Below are positions 1 through 6,722 of a DNA stretch of 35,835 nucleotides, in pieces; within the stretch, counting starts at the first letter, position 1; each line of letters starts with the position of its first letter. The notes under the pieces were generated by a model. It made no database searches. It saw nothing but the letters and a program-made list of their open reading frames with translations, and had not been told where the DNA came from. The translations under genes were made by a program, and so were the position numbers. Source of the stretch: Elusimicrobiota bacterium (GTDB lineage Bacteria; Elusimicrobiota; Elusimicrobia; UBA1565; UBA9628); contig JAUYSH010000075.1 of NCBI GenBank assembly GCA_030696455.1, positions 1-35,835 on the forward strand, in the 5' to 3' direction.

Positions 1-691
1 CCTCGGCGCGGCGCTCGGCCTCGGCGCGGGCGATCGCGGCGCGGCGCTCGCGCTCCGCGGCTTGCTGGGCCGCGAACCGGTCACGCTCGGACTTAGCCTC
101 GGCCGCCCGCTCGGCGGCGATCCGTCGCTTCTCGGCCGCGAGCTCGACGGCGGCGGCCTTCGCCGCCGCGGCTTTCTCGGCGACGACGGCGCGCGCGGCG
201 CGGTCGCGCTCGGCGCGCAGGCGCTTGGACTCCGCCTGCGCCTCGCGCGCGAACTCCACCGCCTGGGCGTCGACCTTGGGCTTGGCGAGCGGCCGCGGCT
301 TGGGCGCGGCCTTGGCCTTGTTCACGGTCGCGCCGGGCTTGTTCACCTTGGATCTGACCGCGGCGGGCTTTTTCACCGGCTTGGGCTTGGGCGGCGGATC
401 CACGGCGCCCTTCTTCACGGTCTCCCGTTCGAACTCGCCGGGGCCGTGCTTCGGCGGCGCGTTGGATCCGTCGCCTCCCGGATTGAGTTCGGGCGGCGGC
501 GCCGGCTGAACGGCCGGCGGCAGCGGTATCTCGGCGACGAACTCGATCGGGATCGCTTTCTCCGGCGGCTTCAGCCCGCCCCAATTGATGACGGGGTTGA
601 AGGAAAGCAACGCGCCGTGAGCGATGATCGCCGCGAGGTAGAACGGCGCCTCGTGGAACCAGTCGGGCTCGATGTGCTCACGCCATGACAT
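1..691 (-). CDS. TonB/TolA-like envelope protein, partial (C-terminus beyond window)
   Basis: The frame starts at the ATG at 691-689 (MSWREHIEPDWF) and is open to the left edge, giving about 230 residues. One hydrophobic stretch at residues 15-35 (FYLAAIIAHGALLSF) would anchor it in the inner membrane. A Pro-rich segment (PLPPAVQPAPPPELNPG) and a Lys/Pro-rich segment (PPPKPKPVKKP) follow. From about residue 145 the chain is an Ala/Glu/Arg/Lys-rich helix, probably a coiled coil (for example AEKRRIAAERAAEAK). A single N-terminal anchor, a Pro/Lys stretch and a long charged helix are typical of TonB- or TolA-type energy transducers that span the periplasm. The C-terminal domain that would decide between them lies outside the window. 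A different function, such as a membrane-anchored coiled-coil scaffold, cannot be excluded. No later in-frame ATG fits: the nearby ATG at 686 is in another frame and is followed by a stop. Confidence 0.6.
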   Translation of the reverse strand, partial: MSWREHIEPDWFHEAPFYLAAIIAHGALLSFNPVINWGGLKPPEKAIPIEFVAEIPLPPAVQPAPPPELNPGGDGSNAPPKHGPGEFERETVKKGAVDPPPKPKPVKKPAAVRSKVNKPGATVNKAKAAPKPRPLAKPKVDAQAVEFAREAQAESKRLRAERDRAARAVVAEKAAAAKAAAVELAAEKRRIAAERAAEAKSERDRFAAQQAAERERRAAIARAEAERRAE

Positions 692-699
692 TCCCTCGA

Positions 700-728
700 A
701 GGATAGCCCGCCGCGCCGGGAGGCGCAA
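700..728 (-). promoter_or_regulatory. Predicted promoter of the TonB-like gene
   Basis: On the minus strand TTGCGC (728-723) lies 17 bases before TATCCT (705-700). The ATG at 691 begins 8 bases after the -10 box, so the transcript would carry almost no leader. Only the hexamers and spacing support this. Confidence 0.4.
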
Positions 729-736
729 GGCTTTAA

Positions 737-751
737 CTGTTTCGCAAACAG
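737..751. other. Short perfect inverted repeat, possible operator
   Basis: CTGTTT and AAACAG flank a CGC centre in the spacer between the divergent genes at 691 and 851. There is no T-run, so it is not a convincing terminator. Related palindromes occur at 14205-14220 and 32710-32725. Its role is unknown. Confidence 0.25.
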
Positions 752-809
752 CCGAAGGGCAATCCGACTCGACGGCACGAACCCTGGCCTGCGGGAGCGC
801 ATTCTCGGC

Positions 810-838
810 TTGACCGAGACCCCCCCAAGCGCGATAAT
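810..838 (+). promoter_or_regulatory. Predicted promoter of the DUF4178/aminopropyltransferase operon
   Basis: TTGACC (810-815) and GATAAT (833-838) are separated by exactly 17 bases. The expected transcription start near 845 is only about six bases before the ATG at 851, so the leader is too short for a normal Shine-Dalgarno site. Confidence 0.6.
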
Positions 839-850
839 CCCTGTAATCCG

Positions 851-1477
851 ATGACCGAGCGCAAGTGCCCCTCCTGCGGCGCGATGGTTCCCTTCCGCAC
901 CTCGATCAACCTCCTCGCGATCTGCCTCTTCTGCCGCAGCCTCGTCCAGCGCAAGGACCTCGATCTCGAGAAGCTCGGCGTCTCCGCCCAGCTCCAGCCG
1001 GACGGCTCCCCGGTCCTGCTCGGCGCGCGGGGCGTCTACCGCGGCGCTCCCTTCGAGGTCGTGGGCCGCCTGCAGCTTCAAACTCCCCGCGGCTTCTGGA
1101 ACGAGTGGTCCTTGATGTTCGCCGACGGCCGCCAGGGCTGGCTCGGCGAGGCGCAGGGCACGTACGCGGTGAGCTTCAAGGCCGATGACAACGTCCCCGC
1201 GCTCGCCGATCTGAGGCCCGGCGCCAAGGTGGAGATCCTCGGACGATCCTACGAGGTCCGGGAGGTCGTGGACGCGAAGTACCTCGCGGCCGAGGGCGAG
1301 CTGCCCTTCAAGCCGCCGCTCGGGCAGACCGCGCCCTCCGCCGACCTGATCGGCGCCGACGGCGCGTTCGGCACCCTGGATTACTCCGACAACCCGGCCT
1401 CGGTTTTTATCGGTGAATACCAGGCGTTCGAGGCGCTCTCCTTCACCGGCCTCAAGGTCATCGAGGGCTGGGCGTGA
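851..1477 (+). CDS. Zinc-ribbon DUF4178 protein
   Basis: This 208-residue cytoplasmic protein opens with a zinc ribbon (CPSC near residues 6-9 and CLFC near 26-29). A DUF4178-type beta-rich domain follows, recognisable by the glycine-spaced start (GARGVYRGAPFEVVGRLQL), the aromatic WNEWSLMF segment, and WLGEAQGTYAV. The biochemical role of DUF4178 is not established. The family is known from genome context with DUF350 proteins and spermidine-synthase-like enzymes, which are exactly the genes downstream here. It is the first gene of the operon, and its stop overlaps the GTG of the next gene (GTGA at 1474-1477). There is no signal peptide or membrane segment. The family call is good; a role as adaptor or regulator of the membrane enzymes is inference. 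Confidence 0.8.
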   Translation: MTERKCPSCGAMVPFRTSINLLAICLFCRSLVQRKDLDLEKLGVSAQLQPDGSPVLLGARGVYRGAPFEVVGRLQLQTPRGFWNEWSLMFADGRQGWLGEAQGTYAVSFKADDNVPALADLRPGAKVEILGRSYEVREVVDAKYLAAEGELPFKPPLGQTAPSADLIGADGAFGTLDYSDNPASVFIGEYQAFEALSFTGLKVIEGWA

Positions 1478-1857
1478 GCGCCCGCTTCGACTGCACCGCC
1501 TGCGGCGGCCCTCTGACCTTGCGCGCCGAGGGCGTCAGCGAGAGCCTGGTCTGCCCGCATTGCGGCGCCGTGCTCGACGCGCGCGACCCGCGTCATCTGG
1601 TCATCGCGAAGTACCGCTCCAAGCTGGGGATCCGGCCGAAGATCCCCATCGGCACGCGCGGCACCTTGCGCGGCGACCAGCTCGAGGTCATCGGCCATAT
1701 GCGCCGCGCCGTGCGCTACTCCGGCGTGATCTACTCGTGGGACGAGTACCTCCTGTGGAACCCGTACAAGGGCTTCCGCTGGATGGTCGAGTCGAACGGG
1801 CACTGGCTCCTGGCCAAGACGGTCGAGAGCAAGCCGCAGGAAAGCCCCCATGGCTGA
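1474..1857 (+). CDS. Short zinc-ribbon DUF4178 protein
   Basis: This 127-residue protein starts at a GTG overlapping the previous stop. The N-terminus is a zinc ribbon (CTACGG and CPHCGA). The rest is a compact DUF4178 domain with a glycine-spaced beta start (IGTRGTLRGDQLEVIGHM), the aromatic segment YSWDEYLLWNPYKGFRW and a short C-terminal strand. It looks like a minimal paralogue of the upstream gene, shorter by the second half. It ends inside the start of the next gene (overlap 1850-1857), so translation is probably coupled. No catalytic motif is visible and its function is unknown. Confidence 0.75.
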   Translation: MSARFDCTACGGPLTLRAEGVSESLVCPHCGAVLDARDPRHLVIAKYRSKLGIRPKIPIGTRGTLRGDQLEVIGHMRRAVRYSGVIYSWDEYLLWNPYKGFRWMVESNGHWLLAKTVESKPQESPHG

Positions 1858-3214
1858 GACCTTCAACTGCCCGAAGTGCCGGGCCCCGCTCGAGGAGGTG
1901 CGGATCTCCGACGGCATCGTCGTGCGCAGCTGTACGGCCTGCTTCGGCGTGCTGTACGAGGCCGGCGACGTGGCCGTGCCGCTCAACCTCATCGGCGCGA
2001 AGCCGGCGCGCTTCGACTGCCCGCGCTGCCGCCGGCCGATGGAGACCGCGACCGCCTACGAAGGCCAGATCGAGGTGGACCGCTGCCTCACCTGCGCGGC
2101 GCTGTGGTTCGACGCGGGCGAGATCCAGATCCTGCGCAAGCTGACGGGCGTCGAGAACATCGCCGGCAAGCGCCGCGAGGAGGACGAGCAGCAGGCCGCG
2201 CCCGTCGCCGCCCCTCCGGCCTCGGCGGCTTTGCCGCCGGTTCCTCCCGTCAAGGTCAAGGACGGCAAGGCCCCGGTCCCGCCGGAGATGGAGGGCGCGC
2301 GAAACGAGGACGCCGAGCGCTCTCCCACGGTCACGCTCGACGGCCGCGTGTACCGCCATTTCCAATCGAGCATCCCCGTGACGACCTCGGTCCTGGGCGA
2401 GTTCCCTTGGGTCGCCTCCGTCGGCGACGCCGCCCGCGTGCGCGATTTCATCTCCCCCCCGTACATGCTCTCCCAGGAGGTCACCGCGACCGAGTCGGTC
2501 TGGAGCGCCGGCGAATACCTCGAGCCCGAGGAGGTCTGGGCCGCCTTCTCCATGCCCGGCTCGCCGCCGGGGAAGGCCGGCGTCGCGCCCGCCCAGCCCA
2601 ACCCTTGGGCCGCGGAGATGCCGGCGGTCTGGCGGATATTCTGGATCGGCGCGGCCGTCTGCATCGGGATCTTCGGTTTCTTTTCGGCGACCGCGTCCCA
2701 GACCAAGGTGTACGAGGGCGGCTTCGAGTTCTCCTCCGCGGACCCCGAGCGTTCCCGCGTCGGCGAGATCTTCGAGGTGCCGGGGCGCTCCTCGAACCTC
2801 CAGATCACCCTCGACACCAACCTCAACCAGCGCTGGGCCTACGTGAGCATGGCGCTGATCGACGCCGAAACCGACCGGGCGCTCGACTTCGGGCGGGAGG
2901 TCTCCTATTATCACGGCAGCGACGGCGGCGAATCCTGGAGCGAGGGCAGTAATCGCGCGACCCTGTACGTTCCGAGCGTGCCGGCCGGCCGCTACTACCT
3001 TCGCGTCGAGCCGGAGACCGACGCGCCGCAATTGAGCTTCAGCGTCATCGTGAGGCGCGACGTCCCGCTCAAGCGCATCCCGCTGATCGCGCTGGCGCTG
3101 CTGCTTCTGCCCGCGGTGTGGGCGGGCATGCGCCACGGCGCGTTCGAGAACACGCGCTGGATGGAAAGCGACCATCCGCGCACGTCGTCGGACGACGAGG
3201 AGGACGACGAATGA
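1850..3214 (+). CDS. Double zinc-ribbon, DUF4178-like, two-TM membrane protein
   Basis: This 454-residue protein carries two tandem zinc ribbons in the first about 85 residues (CPKC...CTAC and CPRC...CLTC, TFIIB-like zf type). An acidic/Pro-rich linker follows. A DUF4178-like segment starts near residue 160 (LDGRVYRHFQSS, then FPWVASVGD and WSAGEYLEPEEVWAAF). A transmembrane helix lies near residues 264-285 (IFWIGAAVCIGIFGFF), then about 115 residues of beta-rich extracytoplasmic sequence (FEFSSADPERS to FSVIVRRD), and a second helix near 405-425. The C-terminus is very acidic (DDEEDDE). The topology puts the zinc ribbons in the cytoplasm and the beta domain outside, so the protein could link cytoplasmic partners to the envelope. 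The start ATG at 1850 has GGAAAG just upstream. Its last bases overlap the next ATG (ATGA). Confidence 0.7.
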   Translation: MAETFNCPKCRAPLEEVRISDGIVVRSCTACFGVLYEAGDVAVPLNLIGAKPARFDCPRCRRPMETATAYEGQIEVDRCLTCAALWFDAGEIQILRKLTGVENIAGKRREEDEQQAAPVAAPPASAALPPVPPVKVKDGKAPVPPEMEGARNEDAERSPTVTLDGRVYRHFQSSIPVTTSVLGEFPWVASVGDAARVRDFISPPYMLSQEVTATESVWSAGEYLEPEEVWAAFSMPGSPPGKAGVAPAQPNPWAAEMPAVWRIFWIGAAVCIGIFGFFSATASQTKVYEGGFEFSSADPERSRVGEIFEVPGRSSNLQITLDTNLNQRWAYVSMALIDAETDRALDFGREVSYYHGSDGGESWSEGSNRATLYVPSVPAGRYYLRVEPETDAPQLSFSVIVRRDVPLKRIPLIALALLLLPAVWAGMRHGAFENTRWMESDHPRTSSDDEEDDE

Positions 3215-3393
3215 GCCGCTGGTACCGCTGGTACGCTTTGGCCGTGGCCGCCGCCTGCTCCTGGGCGCTCTGGACCGGCTGGTGGATGACGCCCGTCGAG
3301 CGCCTCACCGGCGTGCCCAAGTCCGTCCGCGACAATCCCGGCTCCTACCGCGCCCATTATTCCGGCTACCATCGATACTACGGAGGAAAGTAA
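3211..3393 (+). CDS. Tiny one-TM protein (60 aa), unknown
   Basis: The ATG at 3211 overlaps the previous stop as ATGA, which favours this start over an in-frame upstream codon inside the previous gene. The 60-residue product begins MSRWYRWYALAVAAA and has a single hydrophobic helix (residues 8-25). A Tyr/His-rich tail follows (SYRAHYSGYHRYYGGK), probably outside the membrane. I do not recognise a family. Its fixed place between the DUF4178 membrane protein and the DUF350 protein suggests a small subunit of a membrane complex with them. The stop shares one base with the next start (TAATG). Confidence 0.6.
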   Translation: MSRWYRWYALAVAAACSWALWTGWWMTPVERLTGVPKSVRDNPGSYRAHYSGYHRYYGGK

Positions 3394-3611
3394 TGAAGAA
3401 CTTGCTCGACGTGCAGCACCTCGTCGCCGCGATCGTCTATTCTGGCCTGGGCGCGATGGTCTTTTTCGCCTGGTTCGTGATCTTCGACAAGGTCACGCCC
3501 TACGACCTGTGGCAGGAGCTCATCGTCAAGCAGAACCGGGCGCTCGCGACCGTCATGTCCGGCCTCTCGATCGCGATGGGCATCATCATCGCGGCCGCCA
3601 TGATCGGCTGA
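3393..3611 (+). CDS. Single-unit DUF350 membrane protein
   Basis: This 72-residue protein starts at the ATG at 3393, with a strong Shine-Dalgarno GGAGG at 3382-3386. It has two transmembrane helices: VAAIVYSGLGAMVFFAWFVI, and a second one in the C-terminal 25 residues. Between them lies the DUF350-like polar loop ending in KQNRALATVMSGLSIAMG, with the conserved N-x-A-x-A and small-residue G/S pattern. Typical DUF350 proteins hold two such units in about 130 residues with four helices; this one has a single unit, so it may dimerise. DUF350 is an uncharacterised membrane family often found beside spermidine-synthase-like genes, as here. Confidence 0.7.
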   Translation: MKNLLDVQHLVAAIVYSGLGAMVFFAWFVIFDKVTPYDLWQELIVKQNRALATVMSGLSIAMGIIIAAAMIG

Positions 3612-3615
3612 CCCC

Positions 3616-5118
3616 GTGAACATCGCGCTGTACGCCTCGCTGTTCATGGTCGCGACCTGCGGGCTCATCTACGAGCTCGTGGCGGGCTCGATCGCGAGCT
3701 ATCTGCTCGGGGACACCGTCCTGCAGTTCTCGACCGTCATCGGGGCGTACCTGTTCGCGATGGGCGTGGGGTCGTGGCTGTCGCGCTTCATCGGCAAGGG
3801 GCTCGCGGCGCGGTTCGTGCAGGTCGAGATCATGGTCGGCGTCATCGGAGGCTTCTCCTCGACGATGCTGTTTCTCGCCTTCCCCCACGTGGCGAGCTTC
3901 CGCGTGCTGCTGTACCTGATCGTGTTCATCGTGGGCATGCTCGTCGGGCTCGAGGTCCCGCTGCTGATGCGGATTTTGAAGGACCGGCTCGACTTCAAGG
4001 ACCTGGTGTCCCAGGTCCTCACGATGGACTGCCTCGGCGCGCTCTTCGCCTCCGTGCTGTTCCCGCTGCTGCTCGTGCCGAAGCTCGGCCTGCTGAATAC
4101 CGCGCTGTTCTTCGGCCTGTTGAACGTCGGCGTGGCGGCCGCGACCTTGCATCTGTTTCGCGACGTGATCCCGAAGCGCGCCGGCCTGGGCGGCATGTGC
4201 GCCGCGTCCGCGGCCGCGCTGTGCCTCGGGCTCGTCTTCTCGGGCGAGATCACGTCGCGCGCGGAAGGCGACATGTACGCCGACGAGGTGATCTTCACCA
4301 AGTCCTCCCCCTATCAGAAGATCGTGCTCACCCGCTGGAAGGAGGACTGGCGCCTGTTCCTCAACGGCAACCTCCAGTTCAGCACGATGGACGAGTACCG
4401 CTACCACGAGGCCCTCGTGCATCCCGCGCTTTCGGCGCATCCTGCGCCGAAACGGGTCTTGATACTCGGCGGCGGCGACGGCCTCGCCGCGCGCGAGGTC
4501 CTGCGGGACGCGCGCGTGGAAAAGGTGACCTTGGTCGACCTGGACCCCGAGATGACCAAGCTGTTCACCACGCATGCGGCGCTTTCGGCGCTCAACGGCG
4601 GCGCGCTGTCCGATCCGCGCGTGGCCGTGGTCAACGCCGACGCGTACCGCTGGCTCGGCGAAAACGACCTCCGCTTCGACGTCGTGATCGTGGATTTCCC
4701 CGACCCGTCGAACTACGCCGTCGGCAAGCTCTACACGACCGCGTTCTACCGCCTGCTCAGCCGCCGCCTGTCCCCCGGCGGGATCGTCTCGGTGCAGTCC
4801 ACCTCGCCGCTGTTCGCCCGGCAGACCTTCTGGACCGTCGTGGCGACGATGGAGGCGGCCGGGTTCGCGACGCGCCCCTATCACGCCTACGTGCCCTCCT
4901 TCGGCGAATGGGGCTTCGTCATCGGCGCGACCTCCCCCTACCTCATCCCGAAGAAATTCCCCGCCGGCCTTCGCTACCTGACCCCGGAGATCGCGCGCGG
5001 CATGTTCGACTTCCCCGCCGACATGTCCCGGGTGCCGGCCGTGCCCAACCGCCTCGACACCCAGGTGCTCGTCCAGCACTACGAGCGCGAATGGTCCCGC
5101 ATCAGCCACGGCGGATGA
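3616..5118 (+). CDS. Membrane-fused spermidine-synthase-like aminopropyltransferase
   Basis: This 500-residue protein starts at a GTG four bases after the previous stop. Residues 1-210 hold about seven hydrophobic helices. The C-terminal half is a spermidine synthase fold: the substrate segment LFLNGNLQFSTMDEYRYHE near 250-270, the nucleotide motif GGGDGLAAREVL near 287, the acidic DLDPEM that would bind the decarboxy-AdoMet ribose, and VDFPDPSN near 357, whose first Asp matches the catalytic Asp of SpeE. The expected reaction is transfer of an aminopropyl group from decarboxylated S-adenosylmethionine to an amine acceptor at the membrane. The true acceptor is unknown. No AdoMet decarboxylase gene lies in this window, so the donor must come from elsewhere. 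The stop overlaps the next gene's start (ATGA at 5115-5118). Confidence 0.85.
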   Translation: MNIALYASLFMVATCGLIYELVAGSIASYLLGDTVLQFSTVIGAYLFAMGVGSWLSRFIGKGLAARFVQVEIMVGVIGGFSSTMLFLAFPHVASFRVLLYLIVFIVGMLVGLEVPLLMRILKDRLDFKDLVSQVLTMDCLGALFASVLFPLLLVPKLGLLNTALFFGLLNVGVAAATLHLFRDVIPKRAGLGGMCAASAAALCLGLVFSGEITSRAEGDMYADEVIFTKSSPYQKIVLTRWKEDWRLFLNGNLQFSTMDEYRYHEALVHPALSAHPAPKRVLILGGGDGLAAREVLRDARVEKVTLVDLDPEMTKLFTTHAALSALNGGALSDPRVAVVNADAYRWLGENDLRFDVVIVDFPDPSNYAVGKLYTTAFYRLLSRRLSPGGIVSVQSTSPLFARQTFWTVVATMEAAGFATRPYHAYVPSFGEWGFVIGATSPYLIPKKFPAGLRYLTPEIARGMFDFPADMSRVPAVPNRLDTQVLVQHYEREWSRISHGG

Positions 5119-6710
5119 CCGGGCTGACGCGGCGGGAGTTCATCGGCGGCGCCGTGGCCTCGGCCTTTCTCGCGGCGTGCAGGGGCGAGCGGGAGATTCC
5201 CGGCGAGCTGCTCGGGCCGAACCGCGCGCTGGGCCATAAGCTCCTGGCGGGAGGGTTCCCGGCGCCGTCGGCGACGGAGCGCGTGCCCATCGTGATCGTG
5301 GGCGGCGGAGCCGCCGGGCTCTCGGCGGGCTGGAAGCTGCTGCGCTCGGGCGAGGGAAATTTCATCGTGCTGGACCTCGAGGCCCGGGCCGCGGGCAACG
5401 CGGCCTGGGGCGAGAACGAGGTCAGCCGCTACCCTTGGGGCGCCCACTATCTGCCGGTGCCCGGTCCTCGCGCGCGCGCCGTGCGGGAGCTGCTGCGCGA
5501 GCTGAAGGTGATCACCGGCGAGAAGAACGGCAAGACCTTTTACGACGAGAACGTCCTGTGCCACGCTCCCGAGGAGCGGCTGTATCACCACGGCCGGTGG
5601 CAGGACGGCTTGTACCCCCGCCTCGGCGCCACGGACGCCGAGCTGGCCGAGCGCGACCGCTTCCACGCGGAGATCGCGGCCTTGAGGGCTCGCGTCGGCC
5701 GCGACGGCCTCCCCGCCTTCGCGATCCCGATGGAGCACAGCTCCCGCGACCCCGAGCTCCTCGCGCTCGACCGGATTTCGATGGGCGCCTGGCTCGACCT
5801 CAAGGGCTACCGCTCCCCCGGCCTGCGCTGGTACGTCGAGTACGCCTGCCGCGACGATTACGGCGGCGACCTCTCCGAGGTCTCGGCCTGGGCGGGACTT
5901 CATTACTACGCCGCGCGCGGCGAGGGCGAGGACGACCGCTTCCTCGTCTGGCCGGAGGGCCTGGGCTTCCTCACGAACAAAATGGCGGCGGCGCTGGGAC
6001 CGCGCGTGCGCACCGGCGCGCTGGCCTTCGACGTCGCGTCCGACGGCGACGGCGTCCGCGTGGACTACCATGACGAGGCGACGGGCGCCGTGCGCCGCGT
6101 CCTGGCCAAGCGCGCCATCGTCTGCGCCCCCCGCTTCGCCGCGCGCCGCATCGTCAAGGCTTTGCGCGAGGACCCGGCGCCTTCGTCCTTCGCCTATGCC
6201 CCGTGGTTCATCGCGAACCTCACGGTCGAGGACCCTCCCGCCGGCGCCGGCGCCGCCCCCGCGTGGGACAACATGATCTACGGCGGCAAGGGCCTGGGCT
6301 ACGTCGACGCGACGCATCAGAGCTTTTCTCAGAAGCGCCGCCGGTCGGTATGGACCTACTATCTTCCTCTGACGGGCGGGCCCGACGCCCAGCGCGCGGC
6401 CGCGTACAAGAGAACGCTCGCCGATTGGCGAGAGCTGTGCCTGAGCGACCTCGAGCGAGCGCTTCCGGGCGTGCGCAAGAGCGTGAGCCGCCTCGACGGC
6501 TGGGTCTGGGGCCACGGCATGATCCTGCCCAAGCCCGGCTTCATCTGGGGCGCCGAGCGCCGGCTGGCGTCCAGGCCGATCGGGCCGGTGCATTTCGCCC
6601 ATTCCGACCTCTCGGGCCTCTCGATCTTCGAGGAGGCCCAGGATCGCGGCGTGCGCGCCGCCGAGGACGTGATGTCCGCTTTGGGCAAGCCGTACCGCTC
6701 GAGCCTGTGA
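5115..6710 (+). CDS. Tat-exported lipoprotein FAD oxidoreductase (amine-oxidase-like)
   Basis: This 531-residue protein starts at the ATG at 5115 (ATGA overlap). The N-terminus has a twin-arginine motif (TRREFIGG, Arg6-Arg7), a hydrophobic core and a lipobox LAAC with Cys22. It should therefore be folded in the cytoplasm with its cofactor, exported by Tat and anchored as a lipoprotein. The Rossmann dinucleotide motif IVIVGGGAAGLSAG is at residues 59-72, followed by the acidic residue of LDLE. The rest resembles the flavin amine oxidase/protoporphyrinogen-oxidase superfamily, with a C-terminal FAD segment near FAHSDLSGLSIFEEAQ. Coupling to an aminopropyltransferase suggests an extracytoplasmic amine substrate, possibly the product of the upstream enzyme; that is inference. 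The same frame is open upstream inside the previous gene, but the export signal fixes this start. Confidence 0.8.
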   Translation: MTGLTRREFIGGAVASAFLAACRGEREIPGELLGPNRALGHKLLAGGFPAPSATERVPIVIVGGGAAGLSAGWKLLRSGEGNFIVLDLEARAAGNAAWGENEVSRYPWGAHYLPVPGPRARAVRELLRELKVITGEKNGKTFYDENVLCHAPEERLYHHGRWQDGLYPRLGATDAELAERDRFHAEIAALRARVGRDGLPAFAIPMEHSSRDPELLALDRISMGAWLDLKGYRSPGLRWYVEYACRDDYGGDLSEVSAWAGLHYYAARGEGEDDRFLVWPEGLGFLTNKMAAALGPRVRTGALAFDVASDGDGVRVDYHDEATGAVRRVLAKRAIVCAPRFAARRIVKALREDPAPSSFAYAPWFIANLTVEDPPAGAGAAPAWDNMIYGGKGLGYVDATHQSFSQKRRRSVWTYYLPLTGGPDAQRAAAYKRTLADWRELCLSDLERALPGVRKSVSRLDGWVWGHGMILPKPGFIWGAERRLASRPIGPVHFAHSDLSGLSIFEEAQDRGVRAAEDVMSALGKPYRSSL

Positions 6711-6716
6711 TATCAT
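6711..6716 (+). promoter_or_regulatory. Predicted -10 box of the cyclase gene
   Basis: TATCAT begins one base after the preceding stop and ends exactly 6 bases before the ATG at 6723. This matches the leaderless spacing at other genes in the window. No good -35 box is visible, so an internal promoter is likely but not certain. Confidence 0.4.
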
Positions 6717-6722
6717 AGCGGC

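Noticed and set aside
737-751. Hairpin CTGTTT-CGC-AAACAG as a terminator
   Set aside because: It lies between divergent promoters, where no transcript should end, and has no T-run. It is kept only as a possible operator.
3774-5114. In-frame upstream extension of the flavin oxidase gene
   Set aside because: The extension lies inside the aminopropyltransferase gene and encodes Arg-rich shadow sequence. The Tat/lipobox signal and the ATGA overlap fix the start at 5115.
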